Shown piece by piece: positions 7,443-15,000 of a DNA stretch of 18,033 nucleotides. Under the pieces are notes generated by a model. It had not been told where the DNA came from, did not search any database, and worked only from the letters and a program-made list of their open reading frames with translations. The translations under genes were made by a program, and so were the position numbers. Origin of the DNA: Cyclobacteriaceae bacterium (GTDB taxonomy: Bacteria > Bacteroidota > Bacteroidia > Cytophagales > Cyclobacteriaceae); the NCBI GenBank assembly GCA_009885605.1, contig VFKK01000073.1, positions 1 through 18,033 of the forward strand, written 5' to 3'. Numbering within the stretch: the stretch's first letter is position 1; every line of letters starts with the position of its first letter.

Positions 7443-7730
7443 ATGAATTTCATATCCCAAACAGATATGGCAATTTTTGGTGCATCCAATTTTGCCAAAA
7501 AAGAAGTGCTTTTCGATAATGCTCAAAAAGATGAAAGAAAATTCAAGCTTTTAAGAGCAATGATCCTACACTTCATAGATCATGAGACAGTAAAGATTTG
7601 TGTCTCCACTGCAAATGATGAGCCTTTGACCCTCGAATGCGAGGTGATCGCAGTCACTGATGCACATATAATCCTCAAATCCGGACTAGTCATTCCTATT
7701 GCGGCTATCATTTCAATCGAGTTGATGTGA
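7443..7730 (+). CDS. Small protein of unknown function with a possible Sm-like beta-barrel
   Basis: A 95-residue frame, cytoplasmic by composition. Residues 1-45 are mixed and partly helical (KDERKFKLLRAMILHFIDHE). Residues ~48-95 show short alternating strands: VKICVST, LTLECEVIAVTD, HIILKSG, LVIPIAAIISIEL. Such a run of five short strands with a turn glycine resembles Sm-like/SH3-type or YolD-like small barrels, but no diagnostic residue proves this. It lies 65 bases after the upstream small gene on the same strand, and a terminator follows at 7882. Confidence 0.62.
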   Translation: MNFISQTDMAIFGASNFAKKEVLFDNAQKDERKFKLLRAMILHFIDHETVKICVSTANDEPLTLECEVIAVTDAHIILKSGLVIPIAAIISIELM

Positions 7731-7734
7731 GTAG

Positions 7735-7866
7735 GGTCAATTGACCGATGACCAATGACCGATGAATTTAGAGACGGAAGACGGAAGGCCGAAGTAAGTT
7801 GACACGCTTTTCCCCCTTCAGGCCTGCACGCCGTGGGGTTAGGGGGTGAAGACCGAAGTAAGTTGA
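7735..7866. repeat. Intergenic repeat cluster
   Basis: Starts with tandem heptamer-like words (TTGACCGATGACCAATGACC, then GATGAA). A 16-base direct repeat CCGAAGTAAGTTGACA follows (about 7789-7804 and 7852-7867), enclosing a segment with CCCCCT (7813-7818) and AGGGGG (7841-7846) arms. The TGACC-type tandem words are common intergenic filler in Cyclobacteriaceae; the paired repeat may be a small duplication. Confidence 0.5.
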
Positions 7867-7881
7867 CATATTGAACTAATC

Positions 7882-7916
7882 AAAACAGGTTTTCTGGGAT
7901 CAGGAAGCCTGTTTTT
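7882..7916. terminator. Bidirectional terminator between convergent genes
   Basis: A 15-bp stem with wobbles (AAAACAGGTTTTCTG at 7882-7896 with CAGGAAGCCTGTTTT at 7901-7915), a GGAT loop and further T after it. It lies between the plus-strand gene ending at 7730 and the minus-strand gene ending at 7954, so it can serve both. Only two arm bases and part of the loop differ from the hairpin at 6777. Confidence 0.83.
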
Positions 7917-7953
7917 GTTCTCGGTTCATCTTGATTTTTTTGATTACCCTAAT

Positions 7954-8454
7954 TTAGATTTTGGAATTGATTAGTAATTGGTTCAATTGTTCGAAACATG
8001 CAGTGATTCCTGCTTCAAAACCCATTTCAACGATTGCCTGAATTTGTTCCGCAGAAGAATAGGCCATTTTAAACTCTACTCGAGTGCCGGTCGGGGTAGG
8101 GGTGAATTCATTGATTCCTTTGGAAACAGGCAATTCATTATTTGCATTTCCGTCTTCATCACAAAAGACATCTTCCAGCTCGAAATTCTTGCGGGTGTTG
8201 ATGGATAGGTAATTCATTCTACCCCAATGCTTTTCGTTTTCAGGGCTGACCATAGCATAAAGCCAATACCCTCCGACCGAGAAATCCTGAAATTTGGTTT
8301 CAGCTCTCCATGGTGCTGGTCCCCACCATTTATCTAAGAGTTCGCTTTCTGTAAAAGCTCTCCACACCAGCTCTATCGGTGCATTAAATTCCCTGGAAAC
8401 GAGAATCGTTTTTGCTTTTAGGTCCTTGACGACCTGTGTTGGGTTGTTGCTCAT
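7954..8454 (-). CDS. SRPBCC-fold protein, AHSA1 (Hsp90 ATPase activator homologue-like) family
   Basis: A 166-residue cytoplasmic protein. VSREFNAPIELVWRAFTESE followed by LLDKWWGPAPWRAE is the hallmark opening of the AHSA1/START-like (SRPBCC) family. FSVGGYWLYAMV and the closing helix (GFEAGITACFEQLNQLL) complete the helix-grip fold, a hydrophobic-ligand pocket. The ligand and reaction are unknown for most bacterial members. The ATG at 8454 lies one base beyond the stop of the ArsR gene upstream, so the two are translationally close and form an operon. Such ArsR/AHSA1 pairs are common in Bacteroidota, where the regulator is thought to control the pair. Confidence 0.92.
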   Translation of the reverse strand: MSNNPTQVVKDLKAKTILVSREFNAPIELVWRAFTESELLDKWWGPAPWRAETKFQDFSVGGYWLYAMVSPENEKHWGRMNYLSINTRKNFELEDVFCDEDGNANNELPVSKGINEFTPTPTGTRVEFKMAYSSAEQIQAIVEMGFEAGITACFEQLNQLLINSKI

Positions 8455-8455
8455 C

Positions 8456-8770
8456 TTATTTAGGTTTTAGAGTGGATAGTACGCTGTCTAGTTGATTGAA
8501 TCTGGTTTCCCAAAGTTGCCTGAACTGCTCCAGCCAGTTGTCAATGGTCTTCATTTTCTCAAGTTCGAGCTGATAGTAAATCTCCCGTCCCTGATGTTCT
8601 TGTTTGACCAACTCACATTCCGTCAGTATTTTCAGATGCTTGGATACTGCTTGTCGGGTGGTGTCAAAATGCTCAGCAATGGCATTTGGCGTCATAGCCT
8701 GCAACGCAATCAGCGTGATAATCGCCCGTCTTGTCGGGTCAGCAATGGCTTGAAAAACGTCTCTTCTCAT
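8456..8770 (-). CDS. ArsR-family winged-helix transcriptional regulator
   Basis: A 104-residue protein with the standard ArsR layout: VFQAIADPTRRAIITLIALQ (N-terminal helices), MTPNAIAEHFDTTRQAVSKH (helix-turn-helix with recognition helix), KILTECELVKQEHQGREIYY (wing), then a dimerisation helix (NWLEQFRQLWETRF). There is no cysteine motif of the CxC type in the recognition helix, so it is probably not a metal sensor; the signal is unknown. It is the first gene of the operon with the AHSA1 gene, and a palindrome overlaps its promoter, suggesting autoregulation. Confidence 0.92.
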   Translation of the reverse strand: MRRDVFQAIADPTRRAIITLIALQAMTPNAIAEHFDTTRQAVSKHLKILTECELVKQEHQGREIYYQLELEKMKTIDNWLEQFRQLWETRFNQLDSVLSTLKPK

Positions 8771-8798
8771 TTTTTATCCTGAATTTATGAAACTGATT

Positions 8799-8836
8799 GG
8801 TTGCAAATATATGCGCAACCTTTTGGTTTCTCAAAA
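8799..8836 (-). promoter_or_regulatory. ArsR-AHSA1 operon promoter with overlapping operator palindrome
   Basis: On the minus strand TATATTTG (8811-8804) matches the Bacteroidota -7 consensus TAnnTTTG exactly. A TTTG (8835-8832) lies 20 bases upstream as a -33 element. The -7 box sits inside a 22-bp inverted repeat with arms GGTTGC and GCAACC (8799-8804 and 8815-8820). A second symmetric pair AACC-TTTT-GGTT (8817-8828) overlaps it. A dimeric regulator bound here would block polymerase. Confidence 0.68.
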
Positions 8837-9000
8837 TTAAGTGAGATTTTTTTTTGGAAAAATAGATTCGAGGACTGGTTGCTGAATTACAAATTCTATA
8901 AGATAGATGGCAGGACAATGCGGTTTAGCATTTGGCCGGGATGCAGGGCAGGAAAACTACGCCTGGACCAACATCCCACACCTAGATGGGTAAGGTATAA
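8837..9000. other. Intergenic segment with one degenerate repeat word
   Basis: No gene is supported. Around 8951-8980 the sequence GGAAAACTACGCCTGGACCA resembles the word found three times at 3623-3878, which is the only recognisable element. Confidence 0.3.
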
Positions 9001-9200
9001 GGAGTTCAAATAGCAGGATCGTTCAACTCCCACTTGGATTCGGGTATGCGGTGCACATAGCAGGTTTGGCCAATTTCACCACCGGACCTGTGAAAGGAAT
9101 GCAACTGGCCGGGTTCCTAAATTTGACCACTTCTAACTTGAAAGGAACCCAGATTGGAGCACACGGTCCGTACTCCACCATTCGAAATTCGGTGTTCTGA
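9001..9200 (+). pseudogene. Decayed fragment of a GVQIAG-type repeat surface protein
   Basis: In frame from 9001 the sequence reads GVQIAGSFNSHLDSG and then hits a stop at 9058. From 9051, in a different frame, it reads VHIAGLANFTTGPVK, GMQLAGFLNLTTSNLK and GTQIGAH, ending at a TGA at 9198. The 16-residue periodic unit G(V/M/T)(Q/H)(I/L)AG..N.TT...K is the signature of repeat proteins seen in Bacteroidota and Leptospira (LA_2272-type surface repeats, from memory). The frame change, the in-frame TAA just before 9001 (8998-9000) and the lack of a signal peptide or start show that it is a remnant. It lies immediately before the haem lipoprotein gene. Confidence 0.68.
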
Positions 9201-9318
9201 AGCTTGTACGCCTTGGTGGATTCGAGATTTTTTATGGAAATATTGAATAATTCCAAGATTGTATCCTTTCTAATGCCTAAATCTTCTATATTTAATCTTA
9301 AACTTACCGTCCAAACTT

Positions 9319-10812
9319 ATGAGATTTTTCAAGATCATTTTACACTCCTTTGTCGCGTTACTTTTTTTGAATACGGCATGTACAAAAAGTGATTCCAGCA
9401 AGATTGATGAAGAATCGACTACACAGATTTTAGATCCATTTGCTGACAATAATGGTTTTTTTCCTTCTCCGGAGGTGTATGATGGGCCATTTTTTAAAGC
9501 TAATTACAATTATCCGGAGGATGTGCCCGAGCGGAGCTATCCTTGGGAAGAAGTGCTTGGTGGGATGCCTTTGACCAAGAACAATGCTGTAGAATATATC
9601 ATGGCGGTGAGGCAATATATCGCTGAGGATATGACCCTTATGATTGACCAACCTGAAGTCTGGACGGATAGCCCCAACAGACAAAACTGGTATAATATGG
9701 CCTGGAGTGCTCAAAGTTATCATGATTCAACTGGATGGGATGGTCTGGAATCAGTTTATGGTACAATGACCGGACAGGTAATTAAAAATGATGTTTTCAA
9801 AGATTATGGATTTGACAGCCCGATGCAGAACCATGCACTGGTGTATTATAATGATATTTCAGCTTTGACTTTGAATCAATTGTGGAAATCAAACAGTCCT
9901 ACCGGTTTCTTTCCGGATTACACCACAAGTGCCGCTCAATTCAAGCAAAATGCCATAGTTATAAAGGCCGCTGGGACTACAGCCACAGCTGCCGAATGGC
10001 CTGTTCTTGAAGGGGCTGGTACTTTTCCCATTTACAGGGAAGCGCTTTTCGGCCCTAATGTTGGGAAAGGTCCCATCTTGCAGGAGTTGACTTGGATACA
10101 GTTTGATATCATTATCAAAGACACGATTGCCTCACCGGAAACAGGATGGGTTTTTTCCACCTTCATTTATGACGTGAACAGTCCCGGAACCAGCACATTT
10201 GACAGGCTAACCTTATTGGGAGTCTCTTGGGGGAATGACCCAGGGAAAATGGAAGGAGATGAAACTCTGGAGGAAACCTATCTAAACCCAAATGCACCAT
10301 CTTATGCAGCGGTCACTATAGGATATGGTAACCGTCTCTCTGGACCTATTGATGTGTCCCTAGTCGGAGGTGTTCAAGTAGAACCGAAACCGGTCGACTC
10401 TGTCTTAGTTTTAGGCCCAAATAATGAAATATTAGGCAGCAATAAATACTTGCACTTTACTGCATCCGCATGTCTTAGTTGTCACAGCACTGCTTCATGG
10501 CCTGAGCAAAATGATTTTTATCCATCCCCTGATCCAGGTCAAAAATTAGTGTTCAGCGACACCTTGTTTAATCCTTCTTCCATAGAATGGAGCAATTACT
10601 TTCAAAACAGGCCTGGAACTGAAATTATGGTAAATTCAGAAGGTGTTAATAACTCAATCATGGCGTTGGACTATGATTTATTTATGCAGTTTGCACTTAA
10701 TAATTCATTACTAGGTCAGCAAAATTTACCAAAAGGAATAAAAATACCAGCGGGATATACGCTTTTGAATTCCGAAAAACATCAACCTCAATTGAAACTT
10801 CGGTCAAAATAA
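9319..10812 (+). CDS. Lipoprotein with a single c-type haem motif (CxxCH)
   Basis: A 497-residue protein. The N-terminus MRFFKIILHSFVALLFLNTAC is a lipoprotein signal with acyl-Cys at 21, so the protein should be membrane-anchored in the periplasm or on the surface. The long central region is rich in Trp/Tyr/Asp (QNWYNMAWSAQSYHDSTGWD; EALFGPNVGKGPILQELTWI) and looks like a beta-rich soluble domain. A single CLSCH motif (Cys385, Cys388, His389), preceded by YLHFTASA, is a c-type haem attachment site, with Met and His residues downstream as possible sixth ligands. I do not recognise the family; an electron-transfer or haem-dependent redox role is inferred. The cyclase locus starts 91 bases downstream on the same strand, with a weak hairpin between. 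Confidence 0.8.
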   Translation: MRFFKIILHSFVALLFLNTACTKSDSSKIDEESTTQILDPFADNNGFFPSPEVYDGPFFKANYNYPEDVPERSYPWEEVLGGMPLTKNNAVEYIMAVRQYIAEDMTLMIDQPEVWTDSPNRQNWYNMAWSAQSYHDSTGWDGLESVYGTMTGQVIKNDVFKDYGFDSPMQNHALVYYNDISALTLNQLWKSNSPTGFFPDYTTSAAQFKQNAIVIKAAGTTATAAEWPVLEGAGTFPIYREALFGPNVGKGPILQELTWIQFDIIIKDTIASPETGWVFSTFIYDVNSPGTSTFDRLTLLGVSWGNDPGKMEGDETLEETYLNPNAPSYAAVTIGYGNRLSGPIDVSLVGGVQVEPKPVDSVLVLGPNNEILGSNKYLHFTASACLSCHSTASWPEQNDFYPSPDPGQKLVFSDTLFNPSSIEWSNYFQNRPGTEIMVNSEGVNNSIMALDYDLFMQFALNNSLLGQQNLPKGIKIPAGYTLLNSEKHQPQLKLRSK

Positions 10813-10838
10813 CCTGCCAAAGAAGTTGACTTGGTAGG
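10813..10838 (+). terminator. Weak hairpin directly after the haem lipoprotein stop codon
   Basis: CCTGCCAA (10813-10820) pairs with TTGGTAGG (10831-10838) with one G-T wobble and a 10-base loop. It begins at the base after TAA. No proper T-run follows, so termination would be partial, and read-through into the kinase/cyclase locus is possible. Confidence 0.4.
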
Positions 10839-10903
10839 TATTGATTTGAAATGTAAAATTTTAAGAAGAGCTAACAGAACTTTTAAGTAATTCTCCGATT
10901 GTC

Positions 10904-11992
10904 ATGTCTAAGTCTAATTACATTTCAAAAAACAAATTGATTGAAAATTCAAAGTATATAATACAGGTAGGCGAGCGGGAAGAGGATAGAAAAAAAGTTT
11001 TACTAAAAACATTAAAATCAGCATATCCAACCCACCACGAATTAAACAGACTTAAATTTGAATATGCTTTACTTCAAAAATTGAAGCACAATTCGATTGT
11101 TGAAGCATTGGAGATGATACCTAGTGAGAATAGTTTGACCATTGTTTTGGCATATCCTCAAGGTGTCAGTCTACGATCCCTGATGAATAAGTCTTTTAAT
11201 CTGGAGGATTTTTTAAGAATTGCAAAGCGACTAACTGAGGCTGTCGCATTTTTACATTCTCATCAAATCATTCATAAAAACCTGAATCCTGAAACTATCT
11301 ATTTTCAGGAAGAGGATGGAAGTATACAAATAACCGGATTTGAACTTGCCAAAGAGATGGCTCGTGAGTCATTCCATTCCTCTACAGAAGAAGCTTTTGA
11401 GGCGAATTTGGCTTATGTTTCTCCTGAACAAACCGGACGAATGAACCGGGCATTAGACCAGCGTTCGGATCTATATTCTTTAGGGGTAATTTTGTTTGAA
11501 TTATTGGCTAATCAACCCCCTTTTATTTCCGAAGATCCTCTTGGGCTGATTCATTGTCACATAGCAAAGCTTCACAAACCTCTGAACCAAATATTGGCCA
11601 ATATTCCTCCGATTATCTCAAACATTGTAGATAAATTATTGGCAAAAAATACGGGGCAGAGATATCAAAGTGCGCTCGGTGTACTCCACGATCTCAATCG
11701 CTTTTCGGAATTGAAATCTTTGTCTGAAGATGAAGATTTCCAAGTAGGCGAAAAAGACGTTTCCAACAGATTTAATTTTTCTGATAATTTGTTTGGTCGG
11801 ACAGCAGATCTTGAAATACTGTTTCAAAGCTATGAAAAGGTAAAAAACGGGGAATCTGTGATTGCTTTAGTAATGGGGCCTTCCGGAATGGGAAAATCTG
11901 CCCTGGTGAAAGAGGTCAGAAAATCTATTAATCAAAATCAAGGTTTTTTTATCAAGGCAAGTTTGATCAATTCAAGCAGAATACTCCCTTAA
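10904..11992 (+). CDS. N-terminal part of a frameshifted pseudokinase-AAA-TPR-GAF-adenylate cyclase
   Basis: 362 residues as read. Residues ~15-275 form a protein-kinase fold: VLLK (Lys35), KFEYALLQKL (Glu53) and LAYVSPEQTGRMNRALDQRS, then DLYSLGVILFELL. Catalytic motifs are lost: the HRD loop is HKNLNPET (Asn126 for Asp) and DFG is GFE (145-147), and there is no glycine-rich loop, so it is a predicted pseudokinase. An AAA (PknK/trailing-kinase type) domain starts at LFGRTADLEILF, with Walker A GPSGMGKS at 325-332. The frame then ends 30 residues later (SLINSSRILP) instead of continuing into the conserved GKFDQF segment, which lies in the -1 frame. This is the first half of one ~1701-codon gene ending at 16008. 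Translation starts at ATG 10904. Confidence 0.85.
   Translation: MSKSNYISKNKLIENSKYIIQVGEREEDRKKVLLKTLKSAYPTHHELNRLKFEYALLQKLKHNSIVEALEMIPSENSLTIVLAYPQGVSLRSLMNKSFNLEDFLRIAKRLTEAVAFLHSHQIIHKNLNPETIYFQEEDGSIQITGFELAKEMARESFHSSTEEAFEANLAYVSPEQTGRMNRALDQRSDLYSLGVILFELLANQPPFISEDPLGLIHCHIAKLHKPLNQILANIPPIISNIVDKLLAKNTGQRYQSALGVLHDLNRFSELKSLSEDEDFQVGEKDVSNRFNFSDNLFGRTADLEILFQSYEKVKNGESVIALVMGPSGMGKSALVKEVRKSINQNQGFFIKASLINSSRILP
11944..11950 (+). other. Run of seven T at the frame change (possible slippery site or deletion)
   Basis: Frame 0 reads GGT TTT TTT ATC AAG. Slipping back one base on U_UUU_UUU gives GGT TTT TTT TAT CAA GGC AAG, i.e. GFFYQGKFDQFKQ, the conserved family sequence. The downstream frame opens only at 11932 (TAA at 11929) and the upstream frame closes at 11990, so the change must lie in this 60-base interval. 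A T deletion from an ancestral T8, a homopolymer sequencing error, or programmed slippage explain it equally well. Confidence 0.7.
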
Positions 11993-12033
11993 GCTCATTA
12001 TTTTCGGCTTTTGCTCAGCTGGTTCGGAAAATA

Positions 12034-15000
12034 TTGACAGAAAACGAACAGCAGATTGAACATTGGAAAGAGAAGGTACTCCAAGCTGTCGGTACGAACG
12101 GACGTGTATTGACAGATGTAATACCAGAAATTAAATTATTGATTGGAGATCAGCCTCCTTTACCCGAATTGGCAAATGCAGAAGCTACGATTCGCTTTAA
12201 TCTCGTTTTTAACAATTTTGTCCAGGTTTTCTGTCGTAAGGAACATCCTTTATGCATTTTTTTGGATGACTTACAGTGGATAGACCACACCACTTGTCAA
12301 TGGATTGATACTCAATTTTCTAATCTGCACCTGGGACATTTTTTCTTAATTGGAGCTTATAGAGATAATGAAATAGCTTCTTCTCATCCTGTGATGTTGA
12401 TGATAGATCATTTAAAGCAAAAAGGTGTCCCGATCAATAGTATTAAATTATCACCTCTAAGTACTAAATCCATTTCAAGCCTCATTGGAGAAACTATTCA
12501 TCTTGAGCCCGAAAAGTGTCAAGATATTGTTGAAATAATAGCTCTAAAGACTCACGGTAATCCTTTTTTCATCAGGCAAGTGCTTCTTTCCTTATATGAG
12601 AGAAATGCAATTTATTTCTCCAATGAAAAGCAATCTTGGGAATACGATATTCAAAAAATCAAAGAAACAGCAATCAGTGATAATGTCATTGAGCTGATGC
12701 TTGAATTATTGCAACGGTTGCCTTCTGAAGTTTTGGACACTTTGAAAATTGCCTCATGCATTGGAAGTAATTTCGATCTGAAAACGCTGAGTGAGGTAAG
12801 TGACTTAAGCATTGAGGAAACTACCAGTCAACTTTCTGAAGCCATCCAACTGGGAATAATTCTATCAAAAGGAACCCATACCAGTGATCTGTTTTCTAAT
12901 TTTTCTTTTCAACATGATAAAATTCAACAGGCAGCTTTTTCTCTACTCACCAAAGATGAGCGCCAACGTACACAGTTGAAAATAGGAAGACTTTTGTTGT
13001 CAAAAACAATAACTCCAGAGGAAAGCGACAAGCTATATGATATCACTAATAACTTAAATGAGGCTCAAAATTTAATCAGCGATGAATCCGAAATAGCCAA
13101 ATTGGTGGAGCTTAATTTGGCAGCAAGTAGAAGAGCACAAAGTGCAACAGCCTATAGACCTGCTTTAGATTATATCAATCAGGCAATGAATTTGATCAAG
13201 GCAGAAGCTTGGAATCATCCCACCTCATTAACTCGGGATCTTTATATCCAAAAAGCTGAATCAGAACACCTTTGTGGAAACAATGATCTGGCTGCGGAGA
13301 TTTTCGATAAAGCAGTAGCACATGCAGAGTCCGATTTGGATAAAGCAAAGGTTTATTTAAGAAAAATCTATTACTACAATAATATTGGAAAATTTGAAAA
13401 AGCCTATGAAACAGGCAGAATAGCAGCTAGTCCATTAGGAGTGAAATTGCCTGCCAAATTTGTGCCGCCAAGATTGATCAAAGATTACATTCAATACCGA
13501 TTATTACGCGGTAAACGCAGTATAAAGGACCTCATCAATGTGAAAGAAATGACTGATGAGAAGCAAAAAATGGCGGTTCTTTTAATGGCTAATGTGACTA
13601 AATCAGCCTACCAAATCAAACCTGAACTTAGCATAAATTTATCGGCAAAAATCGTCAATCAATACCTTAGGTACGGACATGCCAATGGAAGTTGTGTGGG
13701 TTTTGTGGCATTTGGAGCAATTTTTCATGGCGCCATACTTAACCAAAAAAAGTCCGGATTTGAATTTGGACAACTGGCATTAGATATAGTAGAAAAATAT
13801 AAAACGTATCAATATAAATCAGAAACTCATTTTGTAGTAGGATACTTTGCGATTCCCTGGTTCCGTCCGGCAGAGGAAATGGAACGACTTTGGCGGATTT
13901 CTTATAATGCTGGATTGGAAATTGGAGATTTTTTTCATGCTAGTTGTTCGGCATGTGGAACCACTCAAAGTTATTTCATGCGAGGGTTGAATTTTGATGA
14001 AAACCTTACCGCTGCTAATAGATATTTGGACTTCCTGAATAACATAAATTATACGGAAGGAATCATGACTGTCAGGGGTGTTCAGCAGGCTATTAGAAAT
14101 CTTCAGGGTAAAACCAATTCCAGAGTTTCATTTTCTGATGATGAATTTGATGAAGAGACCTATGTAAAAGGCTTGTCCAGTTTTGGTTCTCGTCATTTTG
14201 CCCATTATTATTTTATAAACAAAATGCGAACATTGTACCTATGGGGGGAATGGGAGCAAGCTTATGAAATGGTCAAGCAATCCGACACCTATCTCCCCGA
14301 CTCACCTGGTATGCTTCATACTGCTGAACATTTCTTTTACAAAGGATTGATAGTAGCAGCATTATATTCCGGCGCCAAAGGCACTCAAGGGTCGAAATGG
14401 AAAAGCACATTAAAAAATATAGTCAAGCGATTTAAGAAATACTCCGAAAATAGCCCCTCTAATTTCACACACAAATATCAGCTGTTAGAAGCGGAATATC
14501 ATCGAATTAATGGCGATTCAACTCAATGCCAAAGTCTCTATTATGCTGCCATTGAATCCTCCAAAAAATATGGCTACCTGCATGTTCAGGCTTTAGCTAA
14601 TCAATTATTAACTCAGTTTCACCAAAATTCGTCACATAGTCGAATAGCGGGGTTTCACCTCAGAGATGCTGTCTATGATTATAATGCTTTGGGCGCTTCC
14701 GCCTATGCGGAATATCTTCTTGAGAAATATAATTCTATTTCATTGACAACTATTGAAAAATCAAGTTCCAGTCCGATAGGAAATGTAAAAAGATCCTTGG
14801 GAGATTCAATTGTTTCCAATATTGACCTGAAAACAATTTTCAAATCTTCAGAAGCCATCTCTCAACAGGTAAGGCTTAAGGATTTATTATCAACAATGAT
14901 GAAAATCATTATTGAAAATGCAGGCGCTCAGCGAATAGTATTATTTCTTAAAGAAGGTAATCAATTAATGGTGCAAGCAGAATGTCTGGCAGACAACCAG

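Noticed and set aside
8801..9013. Plus-strand frame of 70 codons upstream of the repeat-protein fragment
   Set aside because: It starts inside the ArsR operator/promoter and encodes no recognisable domain.
9023..9256. 77-codon minus-strand frame
   Set aside because: It is the complement of the GVQIAG repeat fragment, whose 16-residue periodicity is clear on the plus strand.
12034..12036. TTG as a natural start for a separate AAA/cyclase gene
   Set aside because: There is no leader or ribosome-binding signal, and the frame carries conserved family sequence (GKFDQF) upstream of it, so it is a continuation.
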